A stretch of 64,000 nt of DNA from Arthrobacter sp. NicSoilC5 (GCF_019977395.1 NZ_AP024660.1:1302001-1366000); one strand, 5' to 3'. Counted from the first letter of the stretch, positions 12,104 to 24,066 are shown. Program-made: numbers and translations. Notes: generated from the sequence alone by a model not told the origin.

Positions 12104-13005
12104 TGGCCCATTCTTTCATTCCGTGCGGAGTCCTCCACGAGCACGGCGCTGGTGGCGCGCTCCTTGCCGTTGAGGTCCAGGTGCGTTGTGATGGCTGTCC
12201 AGGTTCCGGTCTTTGCGAGCATGGCGGCAATCCAGCCGGCCTGGACTTCTGCGTGTTCCATGACGAAGTAGCCCCCCCGCCGCAGCAGCCGGGCAGCGGA
12301 GGCCGCTGCCGCCGTCGGAAGTTCCATGCCGTCCGCTCCCCCGCCGTACAAAGCCTCCGGCGGATCGTGCAGGGCTACTTCGGGTTCGTTGGGGATGGCT
12401 TCGGCGGGGATGTACGGAGGGTTGGAAACCACGACGTCGACGCTTCCGTTGAGCTCCATGAAGGCGTCCCGCAGGTCCCCCAGGACAAGGTTGACGCCCA
12501 GGGGCGCCAGGTTTTTCGCCGCCCAGGCGTGCGCGAACGGGCTGAATTCGACAGCGTGTACCTCGGCTCCGGGAAGCTCGGAGGCGAGCGAACCGGCGAT
12601 GGCGCCGGACCCCGTCCCAAGGTCCACAATGCGGGGACTGTCCATGCCACGGACATGGTCGATGGCCAGCTGGACCACCGATTCGGTCTCCGGACGCGGA
12701 ATGAAGACCCCCGGCCCCACCGCCAGCTCCAGGTAGCGGAAATATGCCACTCCGGTGATGTGCTGCAGCGGGATCCGGCGCGCACGTTCGGCCACCAGCT
12801 CGGCATACCCCGGCGGTGCGGGAGTGTCGCCAAGCATCAGGGAGCGCAGGCGTCCCAGCCCGACGTTCAGGAGGTGGTCCGCCAGGAGCTCCGCGTCGGC
12901 GCGGGGGCTGGGGACCCCGGCCTCAGCCAGCAGTGCGGCAGCCTCACGGACAGCTGCAGCCAGTGTCTGGGTCTGGGCAGGCACCGTGGAGGTGGGCTCG
13001 GTCAT
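12100..13005 (-). CDS. prmC: peptide chain release factor N5-glutamine methyltransferase
   Basis: The 301-residue HemK/PrmC enzyme methylates the Gln of the GGQ motif in release factors. The SAM-binding motif VDLGTGSG is at 127-134, and the substrate-glutamine motif NPPY is at 195-198. The start MTEPTST was chosen because family similarity begins just after it and the gene then lies 16 nt downstream of prfA, its substrate gene. The 4-nt overlap with tsaC implies translational coupling. Confidence 0.96.
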   Translation of the reverse strand: MTEPTSTVPAQTQTLAAAVREAAALLAEAGVPSPRADAELLADHLLNVGLGRLRSLMLGDTPAPPGYAELVAERARRIPLQHITGVAYFRYLELAVGPGVFIPRPETESVVQLAIDHVRGMDSPRIVDLGTGSGAIAGSLASELPGAEVHAVEFSPFAHAWAAKNLAPLGVNLVLGDLRDAFMELNGSVDVVVSNPPYIPAEAIPNEPEVALHDPPEALYGGGADGMELPTAAAASAARLLRRGGYFVMEHAEVQAGWIAAMLAKTGTWTAITTHLDLNGKERATSAVLVEDSARNERMGQ

Positions 13006-13021
13006 GGGTGACAGCTTCCGA

Positions 13022-14095
13022 TCAGTCGCCGATGGCGTCCAGCCGCGCCTGCTCGTCCATTTCGATCGCCGACTGGATGACCGGTTCCAGGTCACCGTTC
13101 ATGACCTGGTCCAGGTTGTAGGCCTTGTAGCCGGTGCGGTGGTCGGCGATCCGGTTTTCCGGGTAGTTGTACGTGCGGATGCGCTCGGAGCGGTCCATGG
13201 TGCGGATCTGCGACTTGCGCTGTTCCGAGTTGGCGGCGTCGATCTGCTCCTGCTGGTGCGCCAGGATGCGGGCACGGAGGACGCGCATGCCGGCCTCACG
13301 GTTCTGCAGCTGCGACTTCTCGTTCTGCATGGCCACCACAATGCCGGTGGGAAGGTGCGTGATGCGGACGGCGGAGTCCGTGGTGTTCACGGACTGGCCA
13401 CCCGGGCCCGAGGACCGGTAGACGTCGATCTTGAGGTCGTTCTGGTTGATCTCGAGCTCTTCCGGCTCGTCCACTTCGGGCAGGACCAGCACGCCGGCAG
13501 CCGAGGTGTGGATGCGTCCCTGGGACTCGGTCACGGGCACGCGCTGGACGCGGTGCACGCCGCCTTCGAATTTAAGCCGGGCGTAGACGCCCTCAGCGGG
13601 GTCGTTCGAGTTGCCTTTGACGGCCACCTGGACGTCCTTGTAGCCGCCCAGGTCCGATTCGGTGGCGGAGATGATTTCGGTCTTCCAGCCGCGGGACTCA
13701 GCGTAGCGGGTGTACATGCGCAGCAGGTCGCCGGCGAACAGGGCAGCCTCGTCGCCACCTTCGCCGCCCTTGACCTCGAGGATCACGTTGCGGGCGTCGT
13801 CCGGATCGCGCGGAATCAGCAGGCGCCGCAGCTTGGCGGCAGCAGTCTCCAGCGCGGCCTCGAGTTCAGGCACCTCGGCAGCAAACTCGGGATCCTCGGC
13901 AGCCATCTCCTTGGCGGCAGCAAGGTCATCCCGGATGCCTTCCCACTTGTGGTAGGCCTCAACAATGCCATTGAGCTGAGCCGACCGCCGCCCCAGCTTC
14001 CGGGCAAGCCGCTGGTCAGCATAAACAGCAGGATCCCCCAGCTGCGCCTGGATGGAGTCATGCTCATCAAGCAGGCCCTGTACGGACTCAAACAT
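13022..14095 (-). CDS. prfA: peptide chain release factor 1
   Basis: The 357-residue RF1 recognises UAA and UAG. The codon-recognition tripeptide PVT is at 187-189 (PxT identifies RF1 rather than RF2) and the peptidyl-hydrolysis motif GGQ is at 232-234 in [16 protein letters not shown]. It heads the prfA-prmC-tsaC operon. The 256-nt region upstream to rho contains inverted repeats and a terminator but no rpmE. Confidence 0.98.
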   Translation of the reverse strand: MFESVQGLLDEHDSIQAQLGDPAVYADQRLARKLGRRSAQLNGIVEAYHKWEGIRDDLAAAKEMAAEDPEFAAEVPELEAALETAAAKLRRLLIPRDPDDARNVILEVKGGEGGDEAALFAGDLLRMYTRYAESRGWKTEIISATESDLGGYKDVQVAVKGNSNDPAEGVYARLKFEGGVHRVQRVPVTESQGRIHTSAAGVLVLPEVDEPEELEINQNDLKIDVYRSSGPGGQSVNTTDSAVRITHLPTGIVVAMQNEKSQLQNREAGMRVLRARILAHQQEQIDAANSEQRKSQIRTMDRSERIRTYNYPENRIADHRTGYKAYNLDQVMNGDLEPVIQSAIEMDEQARLDAIGD

Positions 14096-14194
14096 CTATA
14101 AACCTCTTTCGACTTGTACAAGTCTAATGACTGCCATGCGGAGACTGACCGCACGTCCGGACGCGTGCCCGCATTTGGTGAGATAACTGCATGG

Positions 14195-14305
14195 CGTTCG
14201 GATTTTGCCGCCCCGGGAGTGGCATCGGGCCTGCCGGAGCTGGGCGGCGAACGATCGAAGATCGAAGCCGCCCAGCGAAGGGGCGGGGGCGGCAAAATCC
14301 GAACG
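14195..14305. repeat. nested long inverted repeat between rho and prfA
   Basis: The outer arms are a perfect 20-bp inverted repeat (14195-14214 and 14286-14305; left arm begins CGTTCGGATTTTGCCG). Between them lies a second perfect 10-bp pair, GCTGGGCGGC at 14239-14248 and GCCGCCCAGC at 14267-14276. The whole can fold as a long hairpin on either strand. The CGGCAAAAT core of the right arm recurs in the loop of the adjacent terminator. It could be a small palindromic repeat element or a transcription barrier; no coding sequence is seen here. Confidence 0.85.
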
Positions 14306-14310
14306 ACAAA

Positions 14311-14341
14311 GGCGGGGCCGGCAAAATGCGTCGGCCCCGCC
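14311..14341 (-). terminator. rho-gene terminator hairpin
   Basis: A perfect 10-bp GC stem (GGCGGGGCCG at 14311-14320, CGGCCCCGCC at 14332-14341) with an 11-nt loop begins 10 nt after the rho stop. In the minus-strand transcript it is followed by UUUGUCG. It is the likely end of the rho transcript. Confidence 0.75.
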
Positions 14342-14351
14342 CTCGGTGAAA

Positions 14352-16490
<2,139 letters not shown>

Positions 16491-16782
16491 GAAGGATCCT
16501 TCCCCCTCGACGGCGTCCAGACTGGGAGCTGGACGCGATGATTTGATCTGGGCTGCAGTTCAGATCTGCAGCCGGATTTCAGCCTTGCCGGTTGGATTTC
16601 GGCCAGCAGGGCCGGATACTGATTCACCTTGCGCTGCGCCCACGGCGCAACGCCTGACTGACGCTTCAGGGGCAGTTGGATGCTGCAGATTCCTGCGACA
16701 GACCAAGCAGGTGGCACCGGAATACATTCACAGTGGTAGATCAAACAGCAACTGAATGCAGGAGCAGATCAGATAGGCGGAA
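16491..16782 (-). promoter_or_regulatory. structured rho leader region
   Basis: This 292-nt gap between thrB and rho has no gene. In the transcribed direction it contains three successive stem-loops: TTGCGC/GCGCAA at 16629-16650, GGCTGCAG/CTGCAGCC at 16551-16573, and GCGTCCAG/CTGGACGC at 16513-16536. The ribosome site itself lies in the palindrome GAAGGATCCTTC directly before the GTG. This suggests RNA-level control of rho, consistent with known autoregulation in other bacteria; the mechanism here is inference. Confidence 0.55.
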
Positions 16783-17757
16783 TTACCGCCGGTGCACGTC
16801 CACCTTAGCACCTTCAACGTCCACTGCGAGCTTCAGAACGCGCCAGCCAATGTCCGGCGTGTTCTCCGATGTAAAGGCCTCAATGAAGGCCAGTGCATCA
16901 CTGGCCTGCGCTTCGCCGTTGGCCAGCACCAGGACGGTTGGCCCGGCGCCGGAAACCACTGCTGCGTAGCCTGCTTTACGGAGGGCGCCGATGAGCGCCG
17001 CACTGGGCCGCATGGCTTCCGCCCGGTAGCTCTGGTGCAGGTAGTCCTCGGTGCCCGGCAGGAGAAACTCAGGCTTTTGCGTCAATGCATGGATCAGCAG
17101 CGCCGCACGGCCCGAATTCATGGCCGCCGCATGGTGTCCCACTGATGCGGGCAGCAGGGCGCGGGCGGCTTCGGTGGACAGTTCGAAGTCGGGTACCGCC
17201 ACGATGGGGATGATCGAACCGGTCACGGTGGCAGTGGTGCTGCTGTACTGCTCACTGTCCTGCCATGACAGCGCCAGTCCGCCGAAAATCGCGGGTGCGA
17301 CGTTGTCCGGGTGGCCTTCCATTTCGCTGGTGAGCTGCAGGATCCAGTCGCGGCCGCGCTGGTTTTCCCCTGGAACCATGGCATTGGCGGCAGACACAGC
17401 CGCCACGACCGCCGAGGCGGACGAGCCCAGTCCCCTGCCGTGCGGGTTGACGTTTTCGGCAGTCACCTTCAGGCCGCCGTGGCGGAATCCCAGCCGTTCA
17501 AAGGCCGCATCCATGGCCCGGATCACCAGGTGGCTGGCATCCCGGGGAAGGGTTTCCGCCCCTTCGCCGCGCAGGTCAAAGACGAGTTCGTCCGTGTCCA
17601 GGCTTTCCACGGTCAGGGTGTCGTGCAGGGCCAGGGCAAGCCCCAGGCTGTCGTAGCCGGGACCAAGGTTGGCCGTGGTGGCGGGGACGCGGACGGTGAC
17701 ACGCTGGCCCGGCTCAATCAGTTGCAGTCCGACGGCGGCCTGCGAGGTGGTGTCCAA
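16783..17757 (-). CDS. thrB: homoserine kinase
   Basis: The 324-residue GHMP kinase phosphorylates homoserine, the penultimate step of threonine synthesis. The ATP-binding motif PHGRGLGSSAS is at 105-115, and the N-terminal GHMP motif VPATTANLGPGYDSLG is at 24-39. It begins 2 nt after thrC and ends the argS-lysA-hom-thrC-thrB series. Length matches actinobacterial ThrB. Confidence 0.97.
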   Translation of the reverse strand: MDTTSQAAVGLQLIEPGQRVTVRVPATTANLGPGYDSLGLALALHDTLTVESLDTDELVFDLRGEGAETLPRDASHLVIRAMDAAFERLGFRHGGLKVTAENVNPHGRGLGSSASAVVAAVSAANAMVPGENQRGRDWILQLTSEMEGHPDNVAPAIFGGLALSWQDSEQYSSTTATVTGSIIPIVAVPDFELSTEAARALLPASVGHHAAAMNSGRAALLIHALTQKPEFLLPGTEDYLHQSYRAEAMRPSAALIGALRKAGYAAVVSGAGPTVLVLANGEAQASDALAFIEAFTSENTPDIGWRVLKLAVDVEGAKVDVHRR

Positions 17758-17759
17758 GG

Positions 17760-18866
17760 TTATTTTTCTTCCAGTCCCAGCTCAGCGGCTACGGTGACGA
17801 CGTCGTTGGGGACCTTGACCGGCTGGACATCGCTGCCGTCCTCGGTGCGCAGGGCCCACTGGGGATCCTTGAGTCCGTGGCCTGTGACGGTGATGACGAT
17901 GGTTTTTCCGCTGGGGACCTCGCCGGCGGCGTGCTTCTTGAGCAGTCCGGCCACGCCTGCGGCGGAACCGGGCTCCACGAAGACGCCTTCCTTGGACGAC
18001 AGCCAGCGGTGGGCGTTCAGGATCTCCTCATCGGTGACGGCCTCGATGAGCCCGCCGGATTCGTCACGGGCGCCGACGGCACCGTCCCAGGACGCCGGGT
18101 TTCCAATGCGGATGGCGGTGGCGATGGTGTCCGGTTCCGTGATGGGGTGGCCTGCGACGAAGGGGGCGGCACCGGCGGCCTGGAAGCCCCACATGGCAGG
18201 TGTCCTGGTGGATACGGCGGGAAGGGTGCCGGCCGTCTCCGATTCGAAGGGAGCGGAGTACTCTTTGTAGCCCTTCCAGTAGGCCGTGATGTTGCCGGCG
18301 TTGCCCACGGGCAGAACGTGGATGTCCGGTGCGTCGCCCAGGGAATCGACCACTTCGAAGGCGCCGGTCTTCTGGCCCTGGATGCGGGCGGGATTTACCG
18401 AGTTCACCAGGAAGACGGGGTAGGACTCCCCCAGCTTGCGGGCGATGTCCAGGCAGTTGTCGAAGTTGCCGTCGACCTGGAGCAGGGTGGCCCCGTGGGC
18501 GATCGCCTGGCTGAGCTTGCCCATGGAGATCTTGCCTTCGGGCACCAGCACCGCGCACTTGAGGCCGGCGGCCGTGGCGTAGGCAGCAGCAGAGGCGGAC
18601 GTGTTGCCGGTGGAAGCGCACACAACGGCCTTCGCGCCGGAGGCAACTGCTGCCGTCATCGCCATGGTCATGCCACGGTCCTTGAAGGAGCCGGTGGGGT
18701 TCATGCCTTCCACCTTGAGGTAGACCTCGGAACCGGTGAGTTCGGAGAGCTTCTGTGCGTGCACCAGCGGGGTGCCGCCCTCGCCCAGGGTGATGACCCT
18801 GGTGGACTCCGTCACGGGCAGACGGTCAGCGTATTCGCGGATGACACCGCGCCATTGGTGAGCCAC
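17760..18866 (-). CDS. thrC: threonine synthase
   Basis: The 368-residue PLP enzyme converts O-phosphohomoserine to threonine. The Schiff-base lysine is Lys62 in [11 protein letters not shown], and the phosphate-binding glycine loop is [11 protein letters not shown] near 205. Translation starts with GTG placed immediately after the hom stop (TAA-GTG, no gap), so expression probably depends on coupling. Length fits the short actinobacterial class. Confidence 0.97.
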   Translation of the reverse strand: MAHQWRGVIREYADRLPVTESTRVITLGEGGTPLVHAQKLSELTGSEVYLKVEGMNPTGSFKDRGMTMAMTAAVASGAKAVVCASTGNTSASAAAYATAAGLKCAVLVPEGKISMGKLSQAIAHGATLLQVDGNFDNCLDIARKLGESYPVFLVNSVNPARIQGQKTGAFEVVDSLGDAPDIHVLPVGNAGNITAYWKGYKEYSAPFESETAGTLPAVSTRTPAMWGFQAAGAAPFVAGHPITEPDTIATAIRIGNPASWDGAVGARDESGGLIEAVTDEEILNAHRWLSSKEGVFVEPGSAAGVAGLLKKHAAGEVPSGKTIVITVTGHGLKDPQWALRTEDGSDVQPVKVPNDVVTVAAELGLEEK

Positions 18867-20183
18867 TTAGACTCCTTCTACCCGCAAAACGGATGTAACT
18901 GAATTGATGACGTCCAGGCTCTTCACGGCCTCGACGGTGGCTGCAAGGGCAGCCTCTGACGCACGGTGGGTGACGATCCGCAGTTCGGCCGACTCCACGT
19001 TGGAAGCTGAATCGCGGTGGATGGTCTGCCGCATGATTTCGATGGAGACGCCGTGCTCGGCGAAGAGCTGGGCGATCTTTGCCAGGACGCCGGGCTGGTC
19101 GGCGACGTCCAGGCCAATGTAGTAACTCGTGGTGGCCGCGTCGATGGGCAGCGCGGGAACGTGGCCCGTGGTGGTTTCGGTGCGGCCGGGACCGCCCAGG
19201 ACCAGGCGCCTGGCTGCTGACACGAGGTCGCCCAGGACAGCGGATGCCGTCGGGGTGCCCCCGGCGCCCTGGCCGTAGAACATCAGCTCACCGGCGTTTT
19301 CGGCCTCGATGAATACCGCGTTGAAGGCACCGCGGACGGCGGCCAGCGGGTGTTCGCGCGGCAGCAGGGTGGGGTGCACGCGGACGGACACGCCTTCCTT
19401 GCCGTCGGCGTCGGTCAGTTTCTCCGCGATGGCCAGCAGCTTGATGACGAAGCCGGCGTCCTTTGCGGCGGCGATGTCCGAAGCACTGACGGACGTGATT
19501 CCCTCGCAGTGGACATCGTCCAGCGCAAAGCGGGTGTGGAAGGACAGTGACGCGAGGATGGCGGCTTTCGCCGCGGCGTCGTGGCCTTCGACGTCGGCGG
19601 TGGGGTCCGCTTCGGCGTAGCCAAGGCGCTGGGCTTCGGCGAGGGCGTCGGCGAACTGGGCGCCGGTGGTGTCCATCTGGTCAAGGATGAAGTTGGTGGT
19701 GCCGTTGACGATGCCCAGCACCCGGGTGATGCGGTCGCCCGAGAGGCTGTCGCGGATGGGGCGCAGGATCGGGATGGCGCCGGCCACCGCGGCCTCGTAG
19801 GAGAGCTGGACGCCGGCTTTGTCCGCTTCTTCGTAGAGCGTTGGGCCGTCCTGGGCCAGGAGTGCCTTGTTGCCGGTGACAACGCAGGCGCCGTTGCGCA
19901 GCGCGGAGAGGATCAGGGTGCGGGCAGGCTCGATGCCGCCCATCAGTTCGATCACCAGGTCCGCGTCCTTGACGAGGGTTTCGGCGTCGGTGGTGAAGAG
20001 CTCCTGCGGCAGGTCCACGTCGCGGGCGGCGTTGACGTTGCGCACGGCGATGCCGCTGAGCTGCAGGCGGGCACCGGTGCGGGCAGCGAGGGCGTCGGCG
20101 TCCTCAATGAGGATCCGCGCAACCTGGGCTCCAACGTTGCCACAGCCCAGCAGGGCTACTTTCAGCGTTCGCATTTCCGTCAT
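18867..20183 (-). CDS. hom: homoserine dehydrogenase with ACT domain
   Basis: The 438-residue NAD(P)H enzyme reduces aspartate semialdehyde to homoserine. The Rossmann motif LLGCGNVGAQV is near 10-20, the catalytic domain follows, and a C-terminal ACT domain (YYIGLDVADQPGVLAKIAQL at about 360-380) is the site of threonine feedback inhibition in homologues. The ATG follows the lysA stop directly (TGA-ATG). Its adjacency to lysA, thrC and thrB places the lysine/threonine branch point in one transcription unit. Confidence 0.97.
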   Translation of the reverse strand: MTEMRTLKVALLGCGNVGAQVARILIEDADALAARTGARLQLSGIAVRNVNAARDVDLPQELFTTDAETLVKDADLVIELMGGIEPARTLILSALRNGACVVTGNKALLAQDGPTLYEEADKAGVQLSYEAAVAGAIPILRPIRDSLSGDRITRVLGIVNGTTNFILDQMDTTGAQFADALAEAQRLGYAEADPTADVEGHDAAAKAAILASLSFHTRFALDDVHCEGITSVSASDIAAAKDAGFVIKLLAIAEKLTDADGKEGVSVRVHPTLLPREHPLAAVRGAFNAVFIEAENAGELMFYGQGAGGTPTASAVLGDLVSAARRLVLGGPGRTETTTGHVPALPIDAATTSYYIGLDVADQPGVLAKIAQLFAEHGVSIEIMRQTIHRDSASNVESAELRIVTHRASEAALAATVEAVKSLDVINSVTSVLRVEGV

Positions 20184-21656
20184 TCAGGCTCCCATGTCGC
20201 GGTTCAGCAGATCTTCTTCGGTTTCCCCGCGGACAATCAGCCGGGAAGATCCGTCGCGCACCGCGACAACGCCCGGCCGGGCCAGATAGTTGTAGTTGCT
20301 CGAGAGGGCCCAGCAGTAGGCGCCGGTTCCCGGTACAGCAAGCAGATCACCGGCTGCCACGTCCTCGGGCAGATATACATCTCTAACAACTATGTCGCCG
20401 CTCTCGCAATGTTTGCCCACTACGCGGGACAGCTGCGGGGCGGCGCTGGAGGTGCGGGAGGCCAGGACTGCCGAATAATCCGCGTCGTACAGCACCGGGC
20501 GGGCGTTGTCGCTCATGCCGCCGTCCACCGAAACATACCGGCGGGGATACGTAACGTTGTTGCCCGCGTCACCGTCACCGGACGTACCGGGTGCGTCCAC
20601 GCGGACCGTCTTCAGCGTGCCCACTTCATACAGGGTGAAGGTAGTGCTGCCAACGATCGCGCGTCCCGGTTCAATGGAGATGCGCGGCGCGTCGATGCCC
20701 AGTTCGGCGCAGGTGGAACGCACAACGGCGGCCATCGCGTTGGCGATCTCCGCGGCAGGGCGCGGGGTGTCCACCGGCGTGTAGGCGATCCCGTAGCCGC
20801 CGCCAAGGTCCAGTTCCGGCAGGATGATGGAGTACTTTTCCTGCATGGCGGCCAGGAAGCGCAGCAGCTTCTCGGCGGCCAGCGCAAAGCCGTCCGGCTC
20901 GAAGATCTGGGAGCCAATGTGGCAGTGCAGGCCGAGCAACTCGATACCGGGATGCGCTGATGCAGCGGCCACCGCTTCCTCGGCAGCGGAGATCCCCGCT
21001 TCATCGGTGGTGTCGGCGGCCATGGACAGGCCGAACTTCTGGTCCTCGTGGGCGGTGGCAATGAATTCGTGCGTGTGGGCATGCACGCCGGGGGTGAGCC
21101 GCAGCATGACCTTCGCCTGCTCCCCGCGCCCCTGCGCGATCGCACCGACGCGCACGAGCTCATCGAGGCTGTCCACCACGATCCGCCCCAGGCCCATGTC
21201 AAGCGCCCTGTGGATCTCGCCGTCGGACTTGTTGTTGCCGTGCAGGGCGACGTCCGCCCCGGGAATTCCGGCCCGGTAGGCCACGGCGAGTTCCCCGCCC
21301 GAGGCCGTGTCCAGCCGCAGCCCCTCTTCCTCCACCCAGCGGACCACTGCGGTGCAGAGGAACGACTTGCCGGCGTAGTAGACGTCCACTCCCCCGCAGA
21401 TATCCGCGAAGGCGTTGTTGAACGCGTCGCTGAATGCCCTGGCCCGGGCACGGAAGTCGTTCTCGCTCATCACGAAAAGCGGGGTCCCGTATTGCCGCTG
21501 CAACTCGCTGACGGGGATGCCGCCAATGGCGAGTTCACCGTCGGCGTTGCGCGCTGCGTCGCCGGCCCACATTGGTTCGTGGAGGGCATTGAGGTCATCC
21601 GGAACGGCAAGCCACTCCGGGGCAAGCGGAGAGCCCTGTGCTGCTGTGTGCGTCAT
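20184..21656 (-). CDS. lysA: diaminopimelate decarboxylase
   Basis: The 490-residue PLP enzyme of the alanine-racemase fold carries out the last step of lysine biosynthesis. The PLP lysine is Lys97 in VYYAGKSFLC. Later motifs include EPGRAIVG and, near the C-terminus, YCWALSSNYN. It starts 5 nt after argS, the arrangement conserved in mycobacteria and corynebacteria. Control in the window probably lies with the argS promoter. Confidence 0.96.
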   Translation of the reverse strand: MTHTAAQGSPLAPEWLAVPDDLNALHEPMWAGDAARNADGELAIGGIPVSELQRQYGTPLFVMSENDFRARARAFSDAFNNAFADICGGVDVYYAGKSFLCTAVVRWVEEEGLRLDTASGGELAVAYRAGIPGADVALHGNNKSDGEIHRALDMGLGRIVVDSLDELVRVGAIAQGRGEQAKVMLRLTPGVHAHTHEFIATAHEDQKFGLSMAADTTDEAGISAAEEAVAAASAHPGIELLGLHCHIGSQIFEPDGFALAAEKLLRFLAAMQEKYSIILPELDLGGGYGIAYTPVDTPRPAAEIANAMAAVVRSTCAELGIDAPRISIEPGRAIVGSTTFTLYEVGTLKTVRVDAPGTSGDGDAGNNVTYPRRYVSVDGGMSDNARPVLYDADYSAVLASRTSSAAPQLSRVVGKHCESGDIVVRDVYLPEDVAAGDLLAVPGTGAYCWALSSNYNYLARPGVVAVRDGSSRLIVRGETEEDLLNRDMGA

Positions 21657-21661
21657 GGGTC

Positions 21662-23326
21662 CTACATCCGTTCCGGCGCGGAAACGCCCAGCAGGTCAAG
21701 GCCGTTCGCCAGCACCTGGCTGGTGGCGTCATTAAGCCAGAGCCGGGTGCGGTTGAGGTCCGTGACGGGTTCTTCACCCATGGGGGCAATACGGCAGGCG
21801 TCGTACCAGCGGTGGTACGCCCCTGCGATGGCCTCCAGGTGGCGCGCCACGCGGTGCGGTTCGCGCAGTTCGGCAGCCTTGGCCACGATGGACGGGTAGC
21901 TGCCCAGGTAGGACAGCAGCTCGTTTTCCGTGGCGTGGTCCAGGAGCGACGCATCGAAGCTGTCCTGGCCGTCCACCTGGCGTTCGACGCCGGCCGCCAC
22001 GGCGTTGCGCGCGGCGCCCCGGGAGCGGGCGTGGGCGTACTGGACGTAGAACACCGGGTTCTCGTTGCTGTGCTTCTTCAGCAGTTCCGGATCAAGGGTC
22101 AGCGGCGAGTCGGCGGGGAACCGTGCCAGGGAGTAGCGGACTGCGTCCTTGCCCAGCCAGTCGATCAGGTCCTTGAGTTCGATGATGTTGCCGGCGCGCT
22201 TGGACAGCTTGGCGCCGTTGACGGACACCAGCTGGCCGATCAGGACTTCGATGTTCACCTCGGGATCGTCACCGGCAGCGGCGGCGATCGCCTTGAGCCG
22301 GTTGATGTAGCCGTGGTGGTCGGCGCCCAGGAGGTAGATCTTCTCCGTGAAGCCGCGGTCCTTCTTGGACAGGTAGTAGGCAGCGTCCGCGGCGAAGTAC
22401 GTGGGCTCGCCGTTGGCGCGGATCATGACGCGGTCCTTGTCGTCGCCAAAGTCCGTGGTCCGCAGCCACACCGCACCACCGTCGTCGAACACGTGGCCCT
22501 GCTCGCGAAGGCGCGCCACGGCACTCTCAATGGCGCCGGCGTCGTGCAGCTCCTGCTCGGAGAAGAAGACGTCGAACTCGACGCCGAAGTCCGCCAGGGT
22601 GGCCTTGATGTCCTTCATCTGGGCCTCGTAGGCGGCGGCCCGGATGACCGGCAGGGCGGCCACTTCGGTGAGCTCACGGATGTCCGGGTGCGCGGTGAGG
22701 ACTTCATGGCCAAGCTCGGCGATGTACTGCCCGGGGTAGCCGCCGTCCGGCACCGGAAGGCCGTGCAGGCGGGAGTAGACGGAGTTGGCGAAGGTGTTCA
22801 TCTGCGAGCCGGCGTCGTTGATGTAGTACTCCGCGGTGACATCAGCGCCCGAAGCGCGCAGCACGCGGGCGATCGAGTCGCCCAGGGCGGCCCAGCGGGT
22901 GTGCCCGATGTGCAGCGGCCCGGTGGGGTTGGCGGAGACGAACTCCATGTTGACGGTGCGCCCGGCGAGCGCAGTGTTGGTGCCGTAGTCCTTGCCGGCC
23001 TCGACGATGGCCTTGGCCAGGGCACCGGCGGCTGCGGCGTCCACGGTGATGTTCAGGAATCCGGGCCCGGCGATATCCACGGCGGAGACGCCGTCGATGG
23101 ACTTGAGCCGGCTGCTGAGGACGGCGGCGAATTCGCGCGGATTGGTGCCCGCCTGCTTGGCGAGCTGGAGGGCGATGTTGGTGGCCCAGTCGCCGTGGTC
23201 CCGGTTCTTGGGTCGCTCCACGCGCACCTCAGCCGGAATGGCTGATGCCGCAAGGTCGATATCGCCGGCGGCGACGGCGTCCTTGAGGCAGGCGGATATG
23301 GCGAGGGAAAGTTCTTCGGGAGTCAC
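21662..23326 (-). CDS. argS: arginyl-tRNA synthetase
   Basis: The 554-residue class I synthetase has HIGH at 139-142 within ANPTGPLHIGHTRW, and the second catalytic motif is the degenerate AKLSKRAG. The C-terminal DALR anticodon-binding domain ends at SAPERM. The start is GTG at 23326 (MTPEELSL). A TACGCT box ends 6 nt upstream, so the mRNA may be leaderless. It heads the lysine/threonine operon. Confidence 0.96.
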   Translation of the reverse strand: MTPEELSLAISACLKDAVAAGDIDLAASAIPAEVRVERPKNRDHGDWATNIALQLAKQAGTNPREFAAVLSSRLKSIDGVSAVDIAGPGFLNITVDAAAAGALAKAIVEAGKDYGTNTALAGRTVNMEFVSANPTGPLHIGHTRWAALGDSIARVLRASGADVTAEYYINDAGSQMNTFANSVYSRLHGLPVPDGGYPGQYIAELGHEVLTAHPDIRELTEVAALPVIRAAAYEAQMKDIKATLADFGVEFDVFFSEQELHDAGAIESAVARLREQGHVFDDGGAVWLRTTDFGDDKDRVMIRANGEPTYFAADAAYYLSKKDRGFTEKIYLLGADHHGYINRLKAIAAAAGDDPEVNIEVLIGQLVSVNGAKLSKRAGNIIELKDLIDWLGKDAVRYSLARFPADSPLTLDPELLKKHSNENPVFYVQYAHARSRGAARNAVAAGVERQVDGQDSFDASLLDHATENELLSYLGSYPSIVAKAAELREPHRVARHLEAIAGAYHRWYDACRIAPMGEEPVTDLNRTRLWLNDATSQVLANGLDLLGVSAPERM

Positions 23327-23332
23327 CCCTCT

Positions 23333-23338
23333 AGCGTA
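23333..23338 (-). promoter_or_regulatory. -10 box of a putative leaderless argS promoter
   Basis: The minus-strand hexamer TACGCT ends 6 nt before the argS GTG, placing the expected transcription start at or beside the start codon. The spacing recurs at several other genes in the window. No convincing -35 box was found. Confidence 0.5.
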
Positions 23339-23535
23339 CCGGGGGCCAGAGACAGCAAAGAATTTGGGCTGTGCGTGCCCCCGGCGGAGTGCAAAAGAAA
23401 TCTTCCGGGCCGGTTCCGTGAACCATTCGGGCGGATCCGGCGTTGACTAAACCGTAGCCACTGCCGCACGGCGCCGCCCCACAGCAGGTGGCAGCTCCAC
23501 GGAAGTGAACAGCCCACAGAGAAACGAGCGCGTTC

Positions 23536-24063
23536 ATGAGACCCTCCATCCCTAAAAGCCCCGTCACTCCCGGGAGTACTTTTGCCTTAAAGGGCCCTTC
23601 TGTTTCCACAGTCCTGCTCCGGAGAAGCCTCTTCGCCGGTATCGCAGGGCTGTCCCTGGCGGGAACCGTGGCGGGCTGCGCGCCGTCCACCGCCGACAGC
23701 ACCCCCGGCACTGCCGCGGCCCCGGGCGCCCCCACTGCCGGATCCTCCGCCCTGGCCGGCAGCGGCGGCACCTACAAAGACGGCACCTACAGTGCGGACG
23801 GCAACTACGTCTCGCCCAACGGCACGGAAACGGTGGGTGTGCAGCTGACGCTGGCAGCGGGAAAAGTCACGGACGTCCAGATCACCCAGCACCCGTCCAA
23901 TCCCAACACCCGCAAATTCCAGGGCCAGTTCGCCGGGGGCATCTCAGCCCAGGTGGTGGGCAGGAACATCGATGAACTCAACGTTTCCAAGGTGTCCGGG
24001 TCCTCACTGACCAGCGGAGGGTTCAACCAGGCGTTGGAGAAGATCAAGGCGGAGGCGCACTAG
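23536..24063 (+). CDS. FMN-binding-domain lipoprotein with twin-arginine leader
   Basis: The 175-residue exported protein has a leader with Arg29-Arg30 (LLRRSLFAG), a hydrophobic stretch and a lipobox TVAGC with Cys48, suggesting a Tat-exported lipoprotein. A Pro/Thr/Ala/Gly linker (49-75) leads to an FMN_bind domain at about 78-173. SGSSLTS at 154-160 matches the flavinylation site (consensus S-G-A-T), making Ser157 the likely FMN attachment residue. The next gene is ApbE, which attaches FMN to such residues. It probably acts as an outer-face flavin electron carrier. Confidence 0.85.
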   Translation: MRPSIPKSPVTPGSTFALKGPSVSTVLLRRSLFAGIAGLSLAGTVAGCAPSTADSTPGTAAAPGAPTAGSSALAGSGGTYKDGTYSADGNYVSPNGTETVGVQLTLAAGKVTDVQITQHPSNPNTRKFQGQFAGGISAQVVGRNIDELNVSKVSGSSLTSGGFNQALEKIKAEAH

Positions 24064-24066
24064 GCG

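Noticed and set aside
14096..14351. A hidden rpmE gene between rho and prfA
   Set aside because: No frame encodes bL31-like residues; the region is occupied by inverted repeats and a terminator.
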